Notes under the pieces: model-generated | Seen by the model: only the letters and a program-made list of their open reading frames with translations | Databases searched by the model: none | What the model was told of the DNA's origin: nothing | Assembly: GCF_003255815.1 (NCBI RefSeq) | Contig: NC_037670.1 | Span: forward strand, 26,810,672 to 26,874,671 | Direction of reading: 5' to 3' | Source of the DNA: Theropithecus gelada | Lineage: Eukaryota; Chordata; Mammalia; Primates; Cercopithecidae | DNA length: 64,000 nt | Made by a program: the position numbers and the translations under genes | Shown here: in pieces, positions 43,337-53,889 of the stretch | How positions within the stretch are numbered: the stretch's first letter is position 1 | How the letters are laid out: every line of letters starts with the position of its first letter

Positions 43337-46300
43337 TCAGTTCCCACCTATGAGTGAGAACATGCGGTGTTTGGTTTTCTGTTCTTGTGATAGTTTGCTA
43401 AGAATGATGGATTCCAGCTGCATCCATGTCCCTACAAAGGACACAAACTCATCCTTTTTTATGGCTGCATAGTATTCCATGGTGTATATATGCCACATTT
43501 TCTTAATCCAATCTGTCACTGATGGACATTTGGGTTGATTCCAAGTCTTTGCTATTGTGAATAGTGCTGCAATAAACATACGTGTGCATGTGTCTTTATA
43601 GCAGCATAATTTATAATCCTTTGGGTATATCCCCAGTAATGGGATGGCTGGGTCATATGGTACATCTAGTTCTAGATCCTTGAGGAATCGCCATACTGTT
43701 TTCCATAATGGTTGAACTAGTTTACAATCCCACCAACAGTGTAAAAGTGTTCCTATTTCTCCACATCCTCTCCAGCACCTGTTGTTTCCTGACTTTTGAA
43801 TGATCGCCATTCTAACTGGTGTGAGATGGTATCTCATTGTGGTTTTGATTTGCATTTCTCTGATGGCCAGTGATGATGAGCATTTTTTCATGTGTCTGTT
43901 GGCTGTATGAATGTCTTCTTTTGAGAAATGTCTATTCATATCCTTTGCCCACTTTTTGATGGGGTTGTTTGTTTTTTTCTTGTAAATTTGTTGGAGTTCT
44001 TTGTAGGTTCTGGATATTAGCCCTTTGTCAGATGAGTAGATTGCAAAAATTTTCTCCCATTCTGTAGGTTGCCTGTTCACTCTGATGGTAGTTTCTTTTG
44101 CTGTGCAGAAGCTCTTTAGTTTAATGAGATCCCATTTGTCAATTTTGGCTTTTGCTGCCGTTGCTTTTGGTGTTTTAGACATGAAGTCTTTGCCCATGCC
44201 TATGTCCTGAATGGTACTACCTAGATTTTCCTCTAGGATTTTTATGGTATTAGGTCTAACATTTAAGTCTCTAATCCATCTTGAATTAATTTTCGTATAA
44301 GGAGTAAGGAAAGGATCCAGTTTCAGCTTTCTACTTATGGCTAGCCAATTTTCCCAGCACCATTTATTAAATAGGGAATCCTTTCCCCATTTCTTATTTC
44401 TCTCAGGTTTGTCAAAGATCAGATGGCTGTAGATGTGTGGTATTATTTCTGAGGACTCTGTTCTGTTCCATTGGTCTATATCTCTGTTTTGGTACCAGTA
44501 CCATGCTGTTTTGGTTACTGTAGCCTTGTAGTATAGTTTGAAGTCAGGTAGCGTGATGCCTCCAGCTTTGTTCTTTTGACTTAGGATTGTCTTGGAGATG
44601 CGGGCTCTTTTTTGGTTCCATATGAACTTTAAAGCAGTTTTTTCCAATTCTGTGAAGAAACTCATTGGTAGCTTGATGGGGATGGCATTGAATCTATAAA
44701 TTACCTTGGGCAGTATGGCCATTTTCACGATATTGATTCTTCCTATCCATGAGCATGGTATGTTCTTCCATTTGTTTGTGTCCTCTTTAATTTCACTGAG
44801 CAGTGGTTTGTAGTTCTCCTTGAAGAGGTCCTTTACATCCCTTGTAAGTTGGATTCCTAGGTATTTGATTCTCTTTGAAGCAATTGTGAATGGAAGTTCA
44901 TTCATGATTTGGCTCTCTGTTTGTCTGTTACTAGTGTATAAGAATGCTTGTGATTTTTGCACATTAATTTTGTATCCTGAGACTTTGCTGAAGTTGCTTA
45001 TCAGCTTAAGGAGATTTTGGGCTGAGACAATGGGGTTTTCTAAATATACAATCATGTCATCTGCAAAGAGGGACAATTTGACTTCTTCTTTTCCTAACTG
45101 AATACCCTTGATTTCTTTCTCTTGCCTGATTGCCCTAGCCAGAACTTCCAACACTATGTTGAATAGGAGTGGTGAGAGAGGGCATCCCTGTCTTGTGCCA
45201 GTTTTCAAAGGGAATTTTTCCAGTTTTTGCCCATTCAGTATGATATTGGCTGTGGGTTTGTCATAAATAGCTCTTATTATTTTGAGGTACGTTCCATCAA
45301 TACCGAATTTATTGAGCGTTTTTAGCATGAAGGGCTGTTGAATTTTGTCAAAAGCCTTTTCTGCATCTATTGAAATAATCATGTGGTTCTTGTCTTTGGT
45401 TCTGTTTATATGCTGGATTATGTTTATTGATTTGCGAATGTTGAACCAGCCTTGCATCCCAGGGATGAAGCCCACTTGATCATGGTGGATAAGCTTTTTG
45501 ATGTGTTGTTGAATCCGGTTTGCCAGTATTTTATTGAGGATTTTTGCATCGATGTTCATCAGGGATATTGGTCTAAAATTCTCTTTTTTTGTTGTATCTC
45601 TGCCAGGCTTTGGTATCAGGATGATGTTGGCCTCATAAAATGAGTTAGGGAGGATTCCCTCTTTTTCTATTGATTGGAATAGTTTCAGAAGGAATGGTAC
45701 CAACTCCTCCTTGTACCTCTGGTAGAATTCAGCTGTGAATCCATCTGGTCCTGGACTTTTTTTGGTTGGTAGGCTATTAATTGTTGCCTCGATTTCAGAG
45801 CCTGCTATTGGTCTATTCAGGGATTCAACTTCTTCCTGGTTTAGTCTTGGAAGAGTGTAAGTGTCCAGGAAATTATCCATTTCTTCTAGATTTTCCAGTT
45901 TATTTGCGTAGAGGTGTTTATAGTATTCTCTGATGGTAGTTTGTATTTCTGTGGGGTCGGTGGTGATATCCCCTTTTTCATTTTTAATTGCGTCGATTTG
46001 ATTCTTCTCTCTTTTCTTCTTTATTAGTCTTGCTAGTGGTCTGTCAATTTTGTTGATCTTTTCAAAAAACCAACTCCTGGATTCATTGATTTTTTGGAGG
46101 GTTTTTTGTGTCTCTATCTCCTTCAGTTCTGCTCTGATCTTAGTTATTTCTAGCCTTCTGCTAGCTTTCGAATGTGTTTGCTCTTGCTTCTCTAGTTCTT
46201 TTAATTGCGATGTTAGAGTGTCAATTTTAGATCTTTCCTGCTTTCTCTTGTGGGCATTTAGTGCTATAAATTTCCCTCTACACACTGCTTTAAATGTGTC

Positions 46301-47164
46301 CCAGAGATTCTGGTATGTTGTATCTTTGTTCTCATTGGTTTCAAAGAACATCTTTATTTCTGCCTTCATTTCGTGATGTACCCAGTAGTCATTCAGGAGC
46401 AGGTTGTTCAGTTTCCATGTAGTTGAGCGGTTTTGATTGAGTTTCTTAGTCCTGAGTTCTAGTTTGATTGCACTGTGGTCTGAGAGACAGTTTGTTATAA
46501 TTTCTGTTCTTGTACATTTGCTGAGGAGTGCTTTACTTCCAATTACGTGGTCAATTTTGGAATAAGTACGATGTGGTGCTGAGAAGAATGTATATTCTGT
46601 TGATTTGGGGTGGAGAGTTCTATAGATGTCTATTAGGTCTGCTTGCTGCAGAGATGAGTTCAATTCCTGGATATCCTTGTTAACTTTCTGTCTCGTTGAT
46701 CTGTCTAATGTTGACAATGGAGTGTTGAAGTCTCCCATTATTATTGTATGGGAGTCTAAGTCTCTTTGTAAGTCTCTAAGGACTTGCTTTATGAATCTGG
46801 GTGCTCCTGTATTGGGTGCATATATATTTAGGATAGTTAGCTCTTCCTGTTGAATTGATCCCTTTACCATTATGTAATGGCCTTCTTTGTCTCTTTTGAT
46901 CTTTGATGGTTTAAAGTCTGTTTTATCAGAGACTAGTATTGCAACCCCCGCTTTTTTTTGTTCTCCATTTGCTTGGTAAATCTTCCTCCATCCCTTTATT
47001 TTGAGCCTATGTATGTCTCTGCGTGTGAGATGGGTCTCCTGAATACAGCAGACTGATGGGTCTTGACTCTTTATCCAGTTTGCCAGTCTGTGTCTCTTAA
47101 TTGGAGCATTTAGTCCATTTACATTTAAGGTTAAGATTGTTATGTGTGAACTTGATCCTGCCAT
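43337..47164 (-). CDS. L1 ORF2: L1 ORF2p: endonuclease and reverse transcriptase
   Basis: 1275 codons, the same length as human ORF2p, starting 63 bp downstream of ORF1. It nicks target DNA at T-rich sites and copies L1 (and Alu) RNA there by target-primed reverse transcription. Endonuclease domain at about residues 1-239: Asn14 in 'LNVNGLN' and Glu43 in 'IQETHL' are present, as is 'SDHSAIKLEL' with the catalytic Asp/His pair. Reverse-transcriptase domain at about 500-770 carries the FADD active-site motif in 'LFADDMIVYL' near residue 700. The C-terminal cysteine-rich motif (C-X3-C-X7-H-X4-C) is intact in 'CWRGCGEIGTLLHCWWDC'. No inactivating change seen; subtle missense changes cannot be excluded. 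Translation of this ORF in family members is by unconventional re-initiation after ORF1. Confidence 0.97.
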   Translation of the reverse strand: MAGSSSHITILTLNVNGLNAPIKRHRLANWIKSQDPSVCCIQETHLTRRDIHRLKIKGWRKIYQANGEQKKAGVAILVSDKTDFKPSKIKRDKEGHYIMVKGSIQQEELTILNIYAPNTGAPRFIKQVLRDLQRDLDSHTIIMGDFNTPLSTLDRSTRQKVNKDIQELNSSLQQADLIDIYRTLHPKSTEYTFFSAPHRTYSKIDHVIGSKALLSKCTRTEIITNCLSDHSAIKLELRTKKLNQNRSTTWKLNNLLLNDYWVHHEMKAEIKMFFETNENKDTTYQNLWDTFKAVCRGKFIALNAHKRKQERSKIDTLTSQLKELEKQEQTHSKASRRLEITKIRAELKEIETQKTLQKINESRSWFFEKINKIDRPLARLIKKKREKNQIDAIKNEKGDITTDPTEIQTTIREYYKHLYANKLENLEEMDNFLDTYTLPRLNQEEVESLNRPIAGSEIEATINSLPTKKSPGPDGFTAEFYQRYKEELVPFLLKLFQSIEKEGILPNSFYEANIILIPKPGRDTTKKENFRPISLMNIDAKILNKILANRIQQHIKKLIHHDQVGFIPGMQGWFNIRKSINIIQHINRTKDKNHMIISIDAEKAFDKIQQPFMLKTLNKFGIDGTYLKIIRAIYDKPTANIILNGQKLEKFPLKTGTRQGCPLSPLLFNIVLEVLARAIRQEKEIKGIQLGKEEVKLSLFADDMIVYLENPIVSAQNLLKLISNFSKVSGYKINVQKSQAFLYTSNRQTESQIMNELPFTIASKRIKYLGIQLTRDVKDLFKENYKPLLSEIKEDTNKWKNIPCSWIGRINIVKMAILPKVIYRFNAIPIKLPMSFFTELEKTALKFIWNQKRARISKTILSQKNKAGGITLPDFKLYYKATVTKTAWYWYQNRDIDQWNRTESSEIIPHIYSHLIFDKPERNKKWGKDSLFNKWCWENWLAISRKLKLDPFLTPYTKINSRWIRDLNVRPNTIKILEENLGSTIQDIGMGKDFMSKTPKATAAKAKIDKWDLIKLKSFCTAKETTIRVNRQPTEWEKIFAIYSSDKGLISRTYKELQQIYKKKTNNPIKKWAKDMNRHFSKEDIHTANRHMKKCSSSLAIREMQIKTTMRYHLTPVRMAIIQKSGNNRCWRGCGEIGTLLHCWWDCKLVQPLWKTVWRFLKDLELDVPYDPAIPLLGIYPKDYKLCCYKDTCTRMFIAALFTIAKTWNQPKCPSVTDWIKKMWHIYTMEYYAAIKKDEFVSFVGTWMQLESIILSKLSQEQKTKHRMFSLIGGN

Positions 47165-47227
47165 TATGATATTAACTGGTTATTTTGCTCGTTAGTTGAT
47201 GCAGTTTCTTCCTAGCCTCGATGGTCT

Positions 47228-48244
47228 TTACATTTTGGCATGTTTTTGAGATGGCTGGTACCGGTTGTTCCTTTCCATGTTGAGTGCTTCCTTCAGGGTC
47301 TCTTGTAAGGCAGGCCTAGTGGTGACAAAATCTCTAAGCATTTGCTTATCTGTAAAGGATTTTATTTCTCCTTCACTTATGAAACTTAGTTTGGCTGGAT
47401 ATGAAATTCTGGGTTTAAAATTCTTTTCTTTAAGAATGTTGAATATTGGCCCCCACTCTCTTCTGGCTTGGAGAGTTTCTGCCGAGAGATCTGCTGTGAG
47501 TCTGATGGGCTTCCCTTTGTGGGTAACCCGACCTTTCTCTCTGGCTGCCCTTAAGATTTTTTCCTTCATTTCAACTTTGGTGAATCTGGCAATTATGTGT
47601 CTTGGAGTTGCTCTTCTCGAGGAGTATCTTTGTGGCGTTCTCTGTATTTCCTGGATTTGAATGTTGGCCTGCCCTACTAGGTTGGGGAAGTTCTCCTGGA
47701 TGATATCCTGAAGAGTGTTTTCCAACTTCGTTCCATTTTCCCCCTCACTTTCAGGCACCCCAATCAGACGTAGATTTGGTCTTTTTACATAATCCCATAC
47801 TTCTTGCAGGCTTTGTTCATTTCTTTTTCTTCTTTTTTCTTTTGGTTTCTCTTCTCGCTTCATTTCATTCATTTGATCCTCAATTGCTGATACTCTTTCT
47901 TCCAGTTGATCGAGTCGGTTACTGAAGCTTGTGCATTTGTCACGTATTTCTCGTGTCAAGGTTTTCATCTCTTTCATTTCGTTTATGACCTTCTCTGCAT
48001 TAATTAGTCTAGCCGTCAATTCTTCCACTTTTTTTTCAAGATTTTTAGTTTCTTTGCGCTGGGTACGTAATTCCTCCTTTAGCTCTGAGAAATTTGATGG
48101 ACTGAAGCCTTCTTCTCTCATCTCGTCAAAGTCATTCTCCGTCCAGCTTTGATCCGTTGCTGGCGATGAGCTGCGCTCCTTTGCCGGGGGAGATGCGCTC
48201 TTGTTTTTTGAATTTCCAGCTTTTCTGCCCTGCTTTTTCCCCAT
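47228..48244 (-). CDS. L1 ORF1: L1 ORF1p: RNA-binding nucleic-acid chaperone
   Basis: 338 codons, the same length as human ORF1p. It forms coiled-coil trimers that coat L1 RNA and act as a chaperone in the cytoplasmic RNP and in the nucleus. The N-terminus is basic and Ser/Pro-rich ('SASPPAKERSSSPA'). Heptad-rich coiled coil spans about 55-150. The RRM spans about 157-252 and the C-terminal domain follows. The conserved RNA-binding motifs are present: 'REKG', 'ARRE' and 'YPAKLS'. The start was chosen because the ORF opens with the family's typical 'MGKKQ' and no upstream in-frame extension is needed. It precedes ORF2 by 63 bp in the same transcript. Intact, with no stop or frameshift. Confidence 0.97.
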   Translation of the reverse strand: MGKKQGRKAGNSKNKSASPPAKERSSSPATDQSWTENDFDEMREEGFSPSNFSELKEELRTQRKETKNLEKKVEELTARLINAEKVINEMKEMKTLTREIRDKCTSFSNRLDQLEERVSAIEDQMNEMKREEKPKEKRRKRNEQSLQEVWDYVKRPNLRLIGVPESEGENGTKLENTLQDIIQENFPNLVGQANIQIQEIQRTPQRYSSRRATPRHIIARFTKVEMKEKILRAAREKGRVTHKGKPIRLTADLSAETLQARREWGPIFNILKEKNFKPRISYPAKLSFISEGEIKSFTDKQMLRDFVTTRPALQETLKEALNMERNNRYQPSQKHAKM

Positions 48245-49270
48245 CTTTGTGGTTTTATCTGCCTCTGGTCTTTGATGATGGTGATGTACTGATGGGGTTT
48301 TGGTGTAGGTGTCCTTCCTGTTTGATAGTTTTCCTTCTAACAGTCAGGACCCTCAGCTGTAGGTCTGTTGGAGATTGCTTGAGGTCCACTCCAGACCCTG
48401 TTTGCCTGGGTAACAGCAGCAGAGGCTGCAGAAGATAGAATATTTCTGAACAGCGAGTGTACCTGTCTGATTCTTGCTTTGGAAGCTTCCTCTCAGGGGT
48501 GTACTCCACCCTGTGAGGTGTGGGGTGTCAGACTGCCCCTAGTGGGGGATGTCTCCCAGTTAGGCTACTCAGGGGTCAGGGACCCGCTTGAGCAGGGAGT
48601 CTGTCCCTTCTCAGATCTCAACCTCCGTGTTGGGAGATCCACTGCTCTCTTCAAAGCTGTCAGACAGAGTCGTTTGCGTCTGCAGAGGTGTCTGCTGCTT
48701 TGTTATTGTTTTCTGTGCCCTGCCCCCAGAGGTGGAGTCTACAGAGACAGGCAGGTTTCCTTGAGCTGCTGTGAGCTCCACCCAGTTCGAGCTTCCCAGC
48801 AGCTTTGTTTACCCACTTAAGCCTCAGCAATGGCGGGCGCCCCTCCCCCAGCCTCGCTGCTGCCTTGCCGGTAGATCACAGACTGCTGTAATAGCAATGA
48901 GGGAGGCTCCGTGGGTGTGGGACCCTCCCGGCCAGGTGTGGGATATGATCTCCTGGTGTGCCTGTTTGCTCAAAGCGCAGTATTGGGGTGGGAGTTACCC
49001 GATTCTCCAGGTGTTGTGTGTCTCAGTTCCCCTGGCTAGGAAAAGGGATTCCCTTCCCCCTTGCGCTTCTCAGGTGAGGCAATGCCTCGCCCTGCTTCAG
49101 CTCTCGCTGGTCGGGCTGCAGCAGCTGACCAGTACCGATCGTCCGGCACTCCCCAGTGAGATGAACCCAGTACCTCAGTTGAAAATGCCGAAATCACCGG
49201 TCTTCTGTGTCGCTGGCGCTGGGAGTTGAAGACTGGAGCTGCTCCTATTCGGCCATCTTGCTCCGCCCCC
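48245..49270 (-). promoter_or_regulatory. L1 5' UTR and internal promoter
   Basis: 1026 bp of GC-rich sequence holding the RNA polymerase II promoter of the L1. The YY1 motif CAAGATGGCCG lies at the start (49250-49260 on the minus strand), where it directs initiation in known L1s. The length is about 115-120 bp more than young human L1, as expected if the internal block lost in L1PA2/L1Hs is retained. The antisense promoter zone known in L1 would read rightward on the plus strand here. Confidence 0.9.
49250..49260 (-). promoter_or_regulatory. YY1 site at L1 5' end
   Basis: CAAGATGGCCG on the L1 strand, 10 bp from the 5' terminus, the position used for accurate L1 transcription start. Confidence 0.85.
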
Positions 49271-49285
49271 TGAACAAATTATTTT
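49271..49285. repeat. L1 target-site duplication, right copy
   Basis: 'tgaacaaattatttt', identical to 43086-43100. Borders the 5' end of the L1. Confidence 0.97.
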
Positions 49286-50411
49286 TATGCAATTGGCTAT
49301 TATTTGTAAAATTTAAAAATTCAGCAATTTAATAATTAAAAAATAATCTTAAATAAGATTTAAGTTAAAAAATTAAAAAATAAAGTCATATCCCTAACGT
49401 GTTTTCCTATGTGGTTCTCATCTATGCAAGTTTCTTTCCTTCTGTATTGCAGAAAATGAATAAATTGGAAAGTAATTAAGGACCTAAAGCAAATGCATGG
49501 TTTTGAGGGAGGCTTTTGTGTGCCTGGTAGTGTGCTCTGTGACTGGCCACCAAGTGTTATTAGCTTGGGTGTCTAAGAAATCCTTTCTCATCCAGTCTGA
49601 AAGATTCAGGTTGGAATACAGGATATTTTTATTAAAAGTTCTCCCCTCTCCATAGTCGTATTATAGATGAACACTGTGCTGGCTCTCTGTACATCAGGAC
49701 AACCAGTCTTGTTCCTCCATAGGCCTTTGGCAGAGCAGGGAGCTAAATGGGCAAGTTCATGCCATGCACTTCAAAGGCAGCTGGTTACGTCAAGTCTCAT
49801 TATAATGAAAGATGAAACTGAAAGGTGACTGTCTAAACTTTGCCCTGTCTTGGTATTCAAATGCCACATGAATGCTGGTTTACTGAACGCAAAACCAGAA
49901 AAATATAGTGACTATGCACTGTCTTGTGTACTTTGTACCCAAGACAAATGGGTACAAAGGAGGTACAAGGAGGACCTTGTTGGCATGACAAAGTTACTGT
50001 CATACCATTGAATGCATTTCTGTTGTTGCTCCTGTTTTTGGTCTGTATTGACTTGTATTGCACTGTAGTATTCATTTAATATAAAAGCAAAGCATGCTTT
50101 GGATACTAAGTCCTAAACCAAACATGTAAAATACAGGGCTAGCCTCCTGAAAGATTTCTGGATAAATGTGAATATACACAACAGATAAAAATCAATTGCA
50201 ATTATTCATATCACAAAATGATACTTAGCATGAAAAAGATTCAATGCAGGGTCTTTAAAGAGAATTTTCCTAATTTAGATAAAATATAATATGGTCAATG
50301 TCAATGTACCTTTAAGAGCAAAATCTGTAATGAAGCCCGATATAGTACATTTTACAATTAAAATATTTCAAGTCCCCCAAATTCATGGTAAGTGCAAATA
50401 GGACTTTTATT
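49286..50411. other. No recognisable feature
   Basis: AT-rich, apparently unique DNA. A perfect 10-bp hairpin ('ctttgtaccc' and 'gggtacaaag') sits at 49929-49957. 'ttctgtattgcag' at 49441-49453 is acceptor-like but isolated. Confidence 0.5.
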
Positions 50412-50415
50412 CCTC

Positions 50416-50455
<40 letters not shown>

Positions 50456-50463
50456 CCCCCCCC
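50412..50463 (+). repeat. (CTGT)n(CT)n microsatellite plus C-run
   Basis: Compound tract of CTGT, then CT, ending in nine C. The minus-strand frame through it is an artefact. Confidence 0.95.
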
Positions 50464-50872
50464 GCTTCCCTCCCTTTGTCTTGTGTTTTACCAAACTGTA
50501 GTTTAAGATATACAAACTTCTGTCCCTCACACACACTTCAAGTTGCCTTATGATTGGGGATGTCTAGCAGCTAAAGGGTAGAAAGCTATGAGAAACTGAA
50601 AAGGAGCTTTGGCCACAGTTAAGGTAAAAACAGAATTGCAGAATTTATGCAATTTGTCTAGCTAATTAAGCAAAAATCCACAAGACAGAATAGCAATAGT
50701 GAGCTGAAAGAATGTGCCCAATGGGATACAATTCATCATTTAAACCAATTCTGGTTTCCTATATCAGCTTTACTGGTTGAACAGGCATAATTCCCTGAAA
50801 ATCTGTGGTTAATGTCTCAGGTTGAATTAATGCATTAAGGAAATGTCAGCATTTTAGCTGTTATGTAGCTTT
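50464..50872. other. No recognisable feature
   Basis: Unassigned AT-leaning sequence. Confidence 0.55.
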
Positions 50873-51180
50873 GTTTCTTATTTTTATTTTTATTGTTTTG
50901 AGATGGAGTTTCACTCACTTTGTCGCCCAGGCTGGAGAGCAGTGGTGTGATCTCAGCTTACTGCAACCTCCACCTCCCAGGTTCAAGTGATTCTCCTGCT
51001 TCAGCCAACTGTGTAGCTGGGATTACAGATGCATGCCATCACACCTGGCTAATTTTTGTTATTTTTGGTAGAGATGGGGTTTCATCATGTTGGCCTGACT
51101 GGTCTTGATTTCCTGACCTCAAGCGATCCACCGGCCTTGGCCTCCCAAAGTGCTGGGATTACAAGTGTGAGCCACCACTG
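50873..51180 (-). mobile_element. AluS-like, antisense
   Basis: Near-complete Alu; the last bases of its 5' end are lost where the T-run of the next Alu starts at 51182. Confidence 0.94.
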
Positions 51181-51181
51181 C

Positions 51182-51321
51182 TTTTTTTTTTTTTTTTTTT
51201 TAGTAGAGATGGGATTTCACCATGTTGGCCAAGCTGGTCTCAAACTCCTGACCTTACATGATTGGCCCGCCTCAGCCTCCCAAAGTGCTGGGATTACAGG
51301 TGTGAGCCACCACACCCAGCC
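51182..51321 (-). mobile_element. Alu left-arm fragment, antisense
   Basis: A run of about 20 T leads straight into 'tagtagagatggg', the middle linker, so only the 5' arm of an Alu is present with its own tail. Confidence 0.92.
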
Positions 51322-51345
51322 TACTTTGTTTTTTTAAAAAACAAA

Positions 51346-51668
51346 ATCTCGCAGTGCTTTGGGAGGCCAAGGCAGGAGGATTGCTTGAGGCTAGAAGTTC
51401 GAGATCAGCTGGGCAACATAGCAAAATACTGCCTCTACAAAAAAAAAAAAAAAAAAAGAGAGAATAAAATAAGCTGGGTGTGGCAGCACGTGCCTATAGT
51501 CTCAACTACTTGGAGGCTGAGGTGGGAGGATCACTTGAGCCCAGGAGCTCGAGGCTGCAGTGAGCTGTGATTGTGCCACTGCACTCCAGCCTGGGTGACA
51601 GAGAGACCTTGTCTCTAACAACAAAAACAAACAAACATACCAAAACAAACAAACAAACAACAAGAAAA
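51346..51668 (+). mobile_element. AluJ-like, sense, slightly 5' truncated
   Basis: Old Alu starting inside the 5' arm ('cagtgctttgggagg'), with a long middle A-run and a C-interrupted A-rich tail. Faces the two antisense Alus to the left. Confidence 0.93.
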
Positions 51669-52222
51669 CAACCCACCCAAACCCCAAAAACTAAGGGCAT
51701 GAGTTTGCAAAGAATCAGATAGGACTTCACATGACTTTGCCAGTCTCTGCATCTTGCGCCTGTGCTGAAATGAGCTTATTTATATTCAAGTGTGAGGCCT
51801 GAGGTTAGGGCTTGTCTCTAACTCAGTTTCTGTACCCCCACAGAGCTGCCCACCTCTCTTGCCCACTGGCTGGCTTGACCCCAGCCATGGCTTGTGCTGC
51901 TCCTGCAGTCACAAAGTCAGTTCATTGCTGCCATTGTTGCTGCCTGTACTACAGGCCAAGTTGCTCTCCATGCAGTACTAAATTGGCTAGAAGAAGATTC
52001 ACCTAAAGAGGCTGGGGCATGTATCTAGAAAGCATGGAGAAACTAAAACCCCCTGTTGCCAACTTTGCCTAGCATTAGGTGGTGGATAGGAAGGGACTGG
52101 CTAATTAGTTATTTTCCTTTCTCCACCTCATGCCCCGCCCCAGATACAGTTCTGAGATGCAAGCATCCATGTGACCTTCCTGAAGACATTATATGAGATC
52201 AAGCCATCATCCAGGCTATTAT
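51669..52222. other. Unassigned; may be upstream part of the ERV-L-like remnant
   Basis: No repeat family clearly recognised. A 64-codon frame 51812-52006 is unsupported. It may continue into the ERV-L-like region from 52556. Confidence 0.4.
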
Positions 52223-52236
52223 AAAGCAGCTCAGTA

Positions 52237-52541
52237 GGCCGGGCACTGTAGCTCACGCCTGTAATTCCGGCACTTTGGGAGGCCAAGGCAGGTAGATCAC
52301 CTGAGGTCAGGAGTTCGAAACCATTCTGGCCAACATGGTGAACTCCCGTCTCTACCAAAAATACAAAAATTAGCTGGGCATGGTGGTCTGTGCCTGGAAT
52401 CCCAGCTACTTGGGAGGCTGAAGCAGGAGAATCGCTTGAACCTGGGAGGTGGAGGTTGCAGTGAGCTGAGGTTGCGCCACTGCACTCCAACCTGGGCAAC
52501 AAGAGCAAAACTCCATCTCAAAAAAAAAAAAAAAAAAAAGA
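52237..52541 (+). mobile_element. AluS-like, sense, full length
   Basis: Complete Alu with duplication 'aaagcagctcagta' (52223-52236) and 'aaagtagctcagta' (52542-52555), one mismatch. Confidence 0.97.
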
Positions 52542-53889
52542 AAAGTAGCTCAGTAACCCATGCCCTTGTGTTTGGTCTTCCTCTTCCTTGCCTCACTGGT
52601 CTCCCTCATACTCCTGCTTCCCCAGGATTGCACTTGTCAGTGAAGTCTTAGCACATAAACGTGTGCCCCAGGCTCTACTGTCCAGGGAAACGTGGCCCTA
52701 GAAAGCAGAGCTTCTGATGGGTTTTGGTAGCAGCAAGTGGATGGTGACAATCTTTGACATTCTGCAGCATCACAATTACAAAAACTTTTATCTGAAGCTA
52801 ATTAGGATGAGGTAGAGGAGGAACCCAAAATACTGACTTAACAAGACACTGAGACACTTGATGCATTTTGGAGCAATAATAACCCTAAGGACTTGGATGT
52901 GGGCGGTAACTTTTGAAGGCATTGGAAGCCTTGCAAAAAGAAAATAACAAGTGTAGGGCAGTTAATTGCCACCTTGAGGCCCTGTCTGAAAGCCAGAGTA
53001 TTTCTGAAGTCACTTGAGAGGAGGTTCTCATCTCTAAAACCCGCAGGATAGAAGGTTCTTAAACCCAGGGTCTCATTATAAGGGTGGCAGAAATGCAAAA
53101 GAAGCAAGATGCACAGCCTTAACAGCTCCTCAGTGTCAAAGTAAAGACCTGATGGGAGAGTAGACCACCAAGACCTTGGATGGTGATGTTTGCATGGCCA
53201 AGGCTGAGAATATTGTAGCCCTCAATTCCCTGAAGCTTCCTGGCTGGCAGAAGCTGTTCCCAACAACTTGGGGAGAGAACAGCCTCCTCTTCCCAGAGCA
53301 TTAGACTATGACCTCACCTGGAGGTGCTCCACACATTGACCGTTGTTTTTCTCCAGATCTGTCCCCACTATCTCTCATTATTTCCTGGATAACAACCAGA
53401 GTCAGGCCTGAGCACAGCTTCAATGAGGAAGTACAATCCCTGCTCCAGGAGGAAACAGTCTATGTGTCGAAGGCTTACAGGAGCTGGCAAGCATGAATTA
53501 GCAAACACCTTGTAGTAGCATATCTTGAGGGTGTTAGATCATCATGATTACCTGGAGCTGGTCCTAATAATCTTTTGAGACAGCTCCATGATGTTTAGAT
53601 AGGATGATGGCTGCAATTGATAAGGTGAAAATGCCGGAGCATATCTGGCATTATTTCGAGAAAGGGGCTAAGGCTCAAGCAGTTGGGAATGTTAGAATGA
53701 ATTTACTATGTAAATCCTGAGAACCTGCCACATCACTGTGTTTCCTGAAAAAGACCGGGAGACACTTTTGCTGTGAATGCAGCAGGAATACGCAAGTGAA
53801 GGGCTCACTAATATCTTTGAGAAGCTTAGTGTCTGTCTTCTGTAGGCAGGGGTAGTGGGTACAGACACTTCCATGGAACTGAACTTCTT

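Larger units (their letters stand above)
43101..49270 (-). mobile_element. L1 (LINE-1): Full-length L1 with both ORFs intact
   Basis: A complete 6.17-kb LINE on the minus strand: 5' UTR (48245-49270), ORF1 (47228-48244), 63-bp spacer, ORF2 (43337-47164), 3' UTR and A-tail (T-run at 43106-43117). It starts at the canonical 'GGGGGCGGAG' end and is bounded by a perfect 15-bp target-site duplication. No frameshift or premature stop interrupts either ORF. The perfect duplication and intact frames argue for a young insertion. The 5' UTR length differs from young human L1 and fits an Old World monkey lineage. Whether it is active cannot be judged from sequence alone. Confidence 0.97.

Noticed and set aside
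43176..49229. Many plus-strand frames inside the L1
   Set aside because: They are antisense shadows of ORF1, ORF2 and the UTRs. Only the 5' UTR frame is kept as a low-interest observation.
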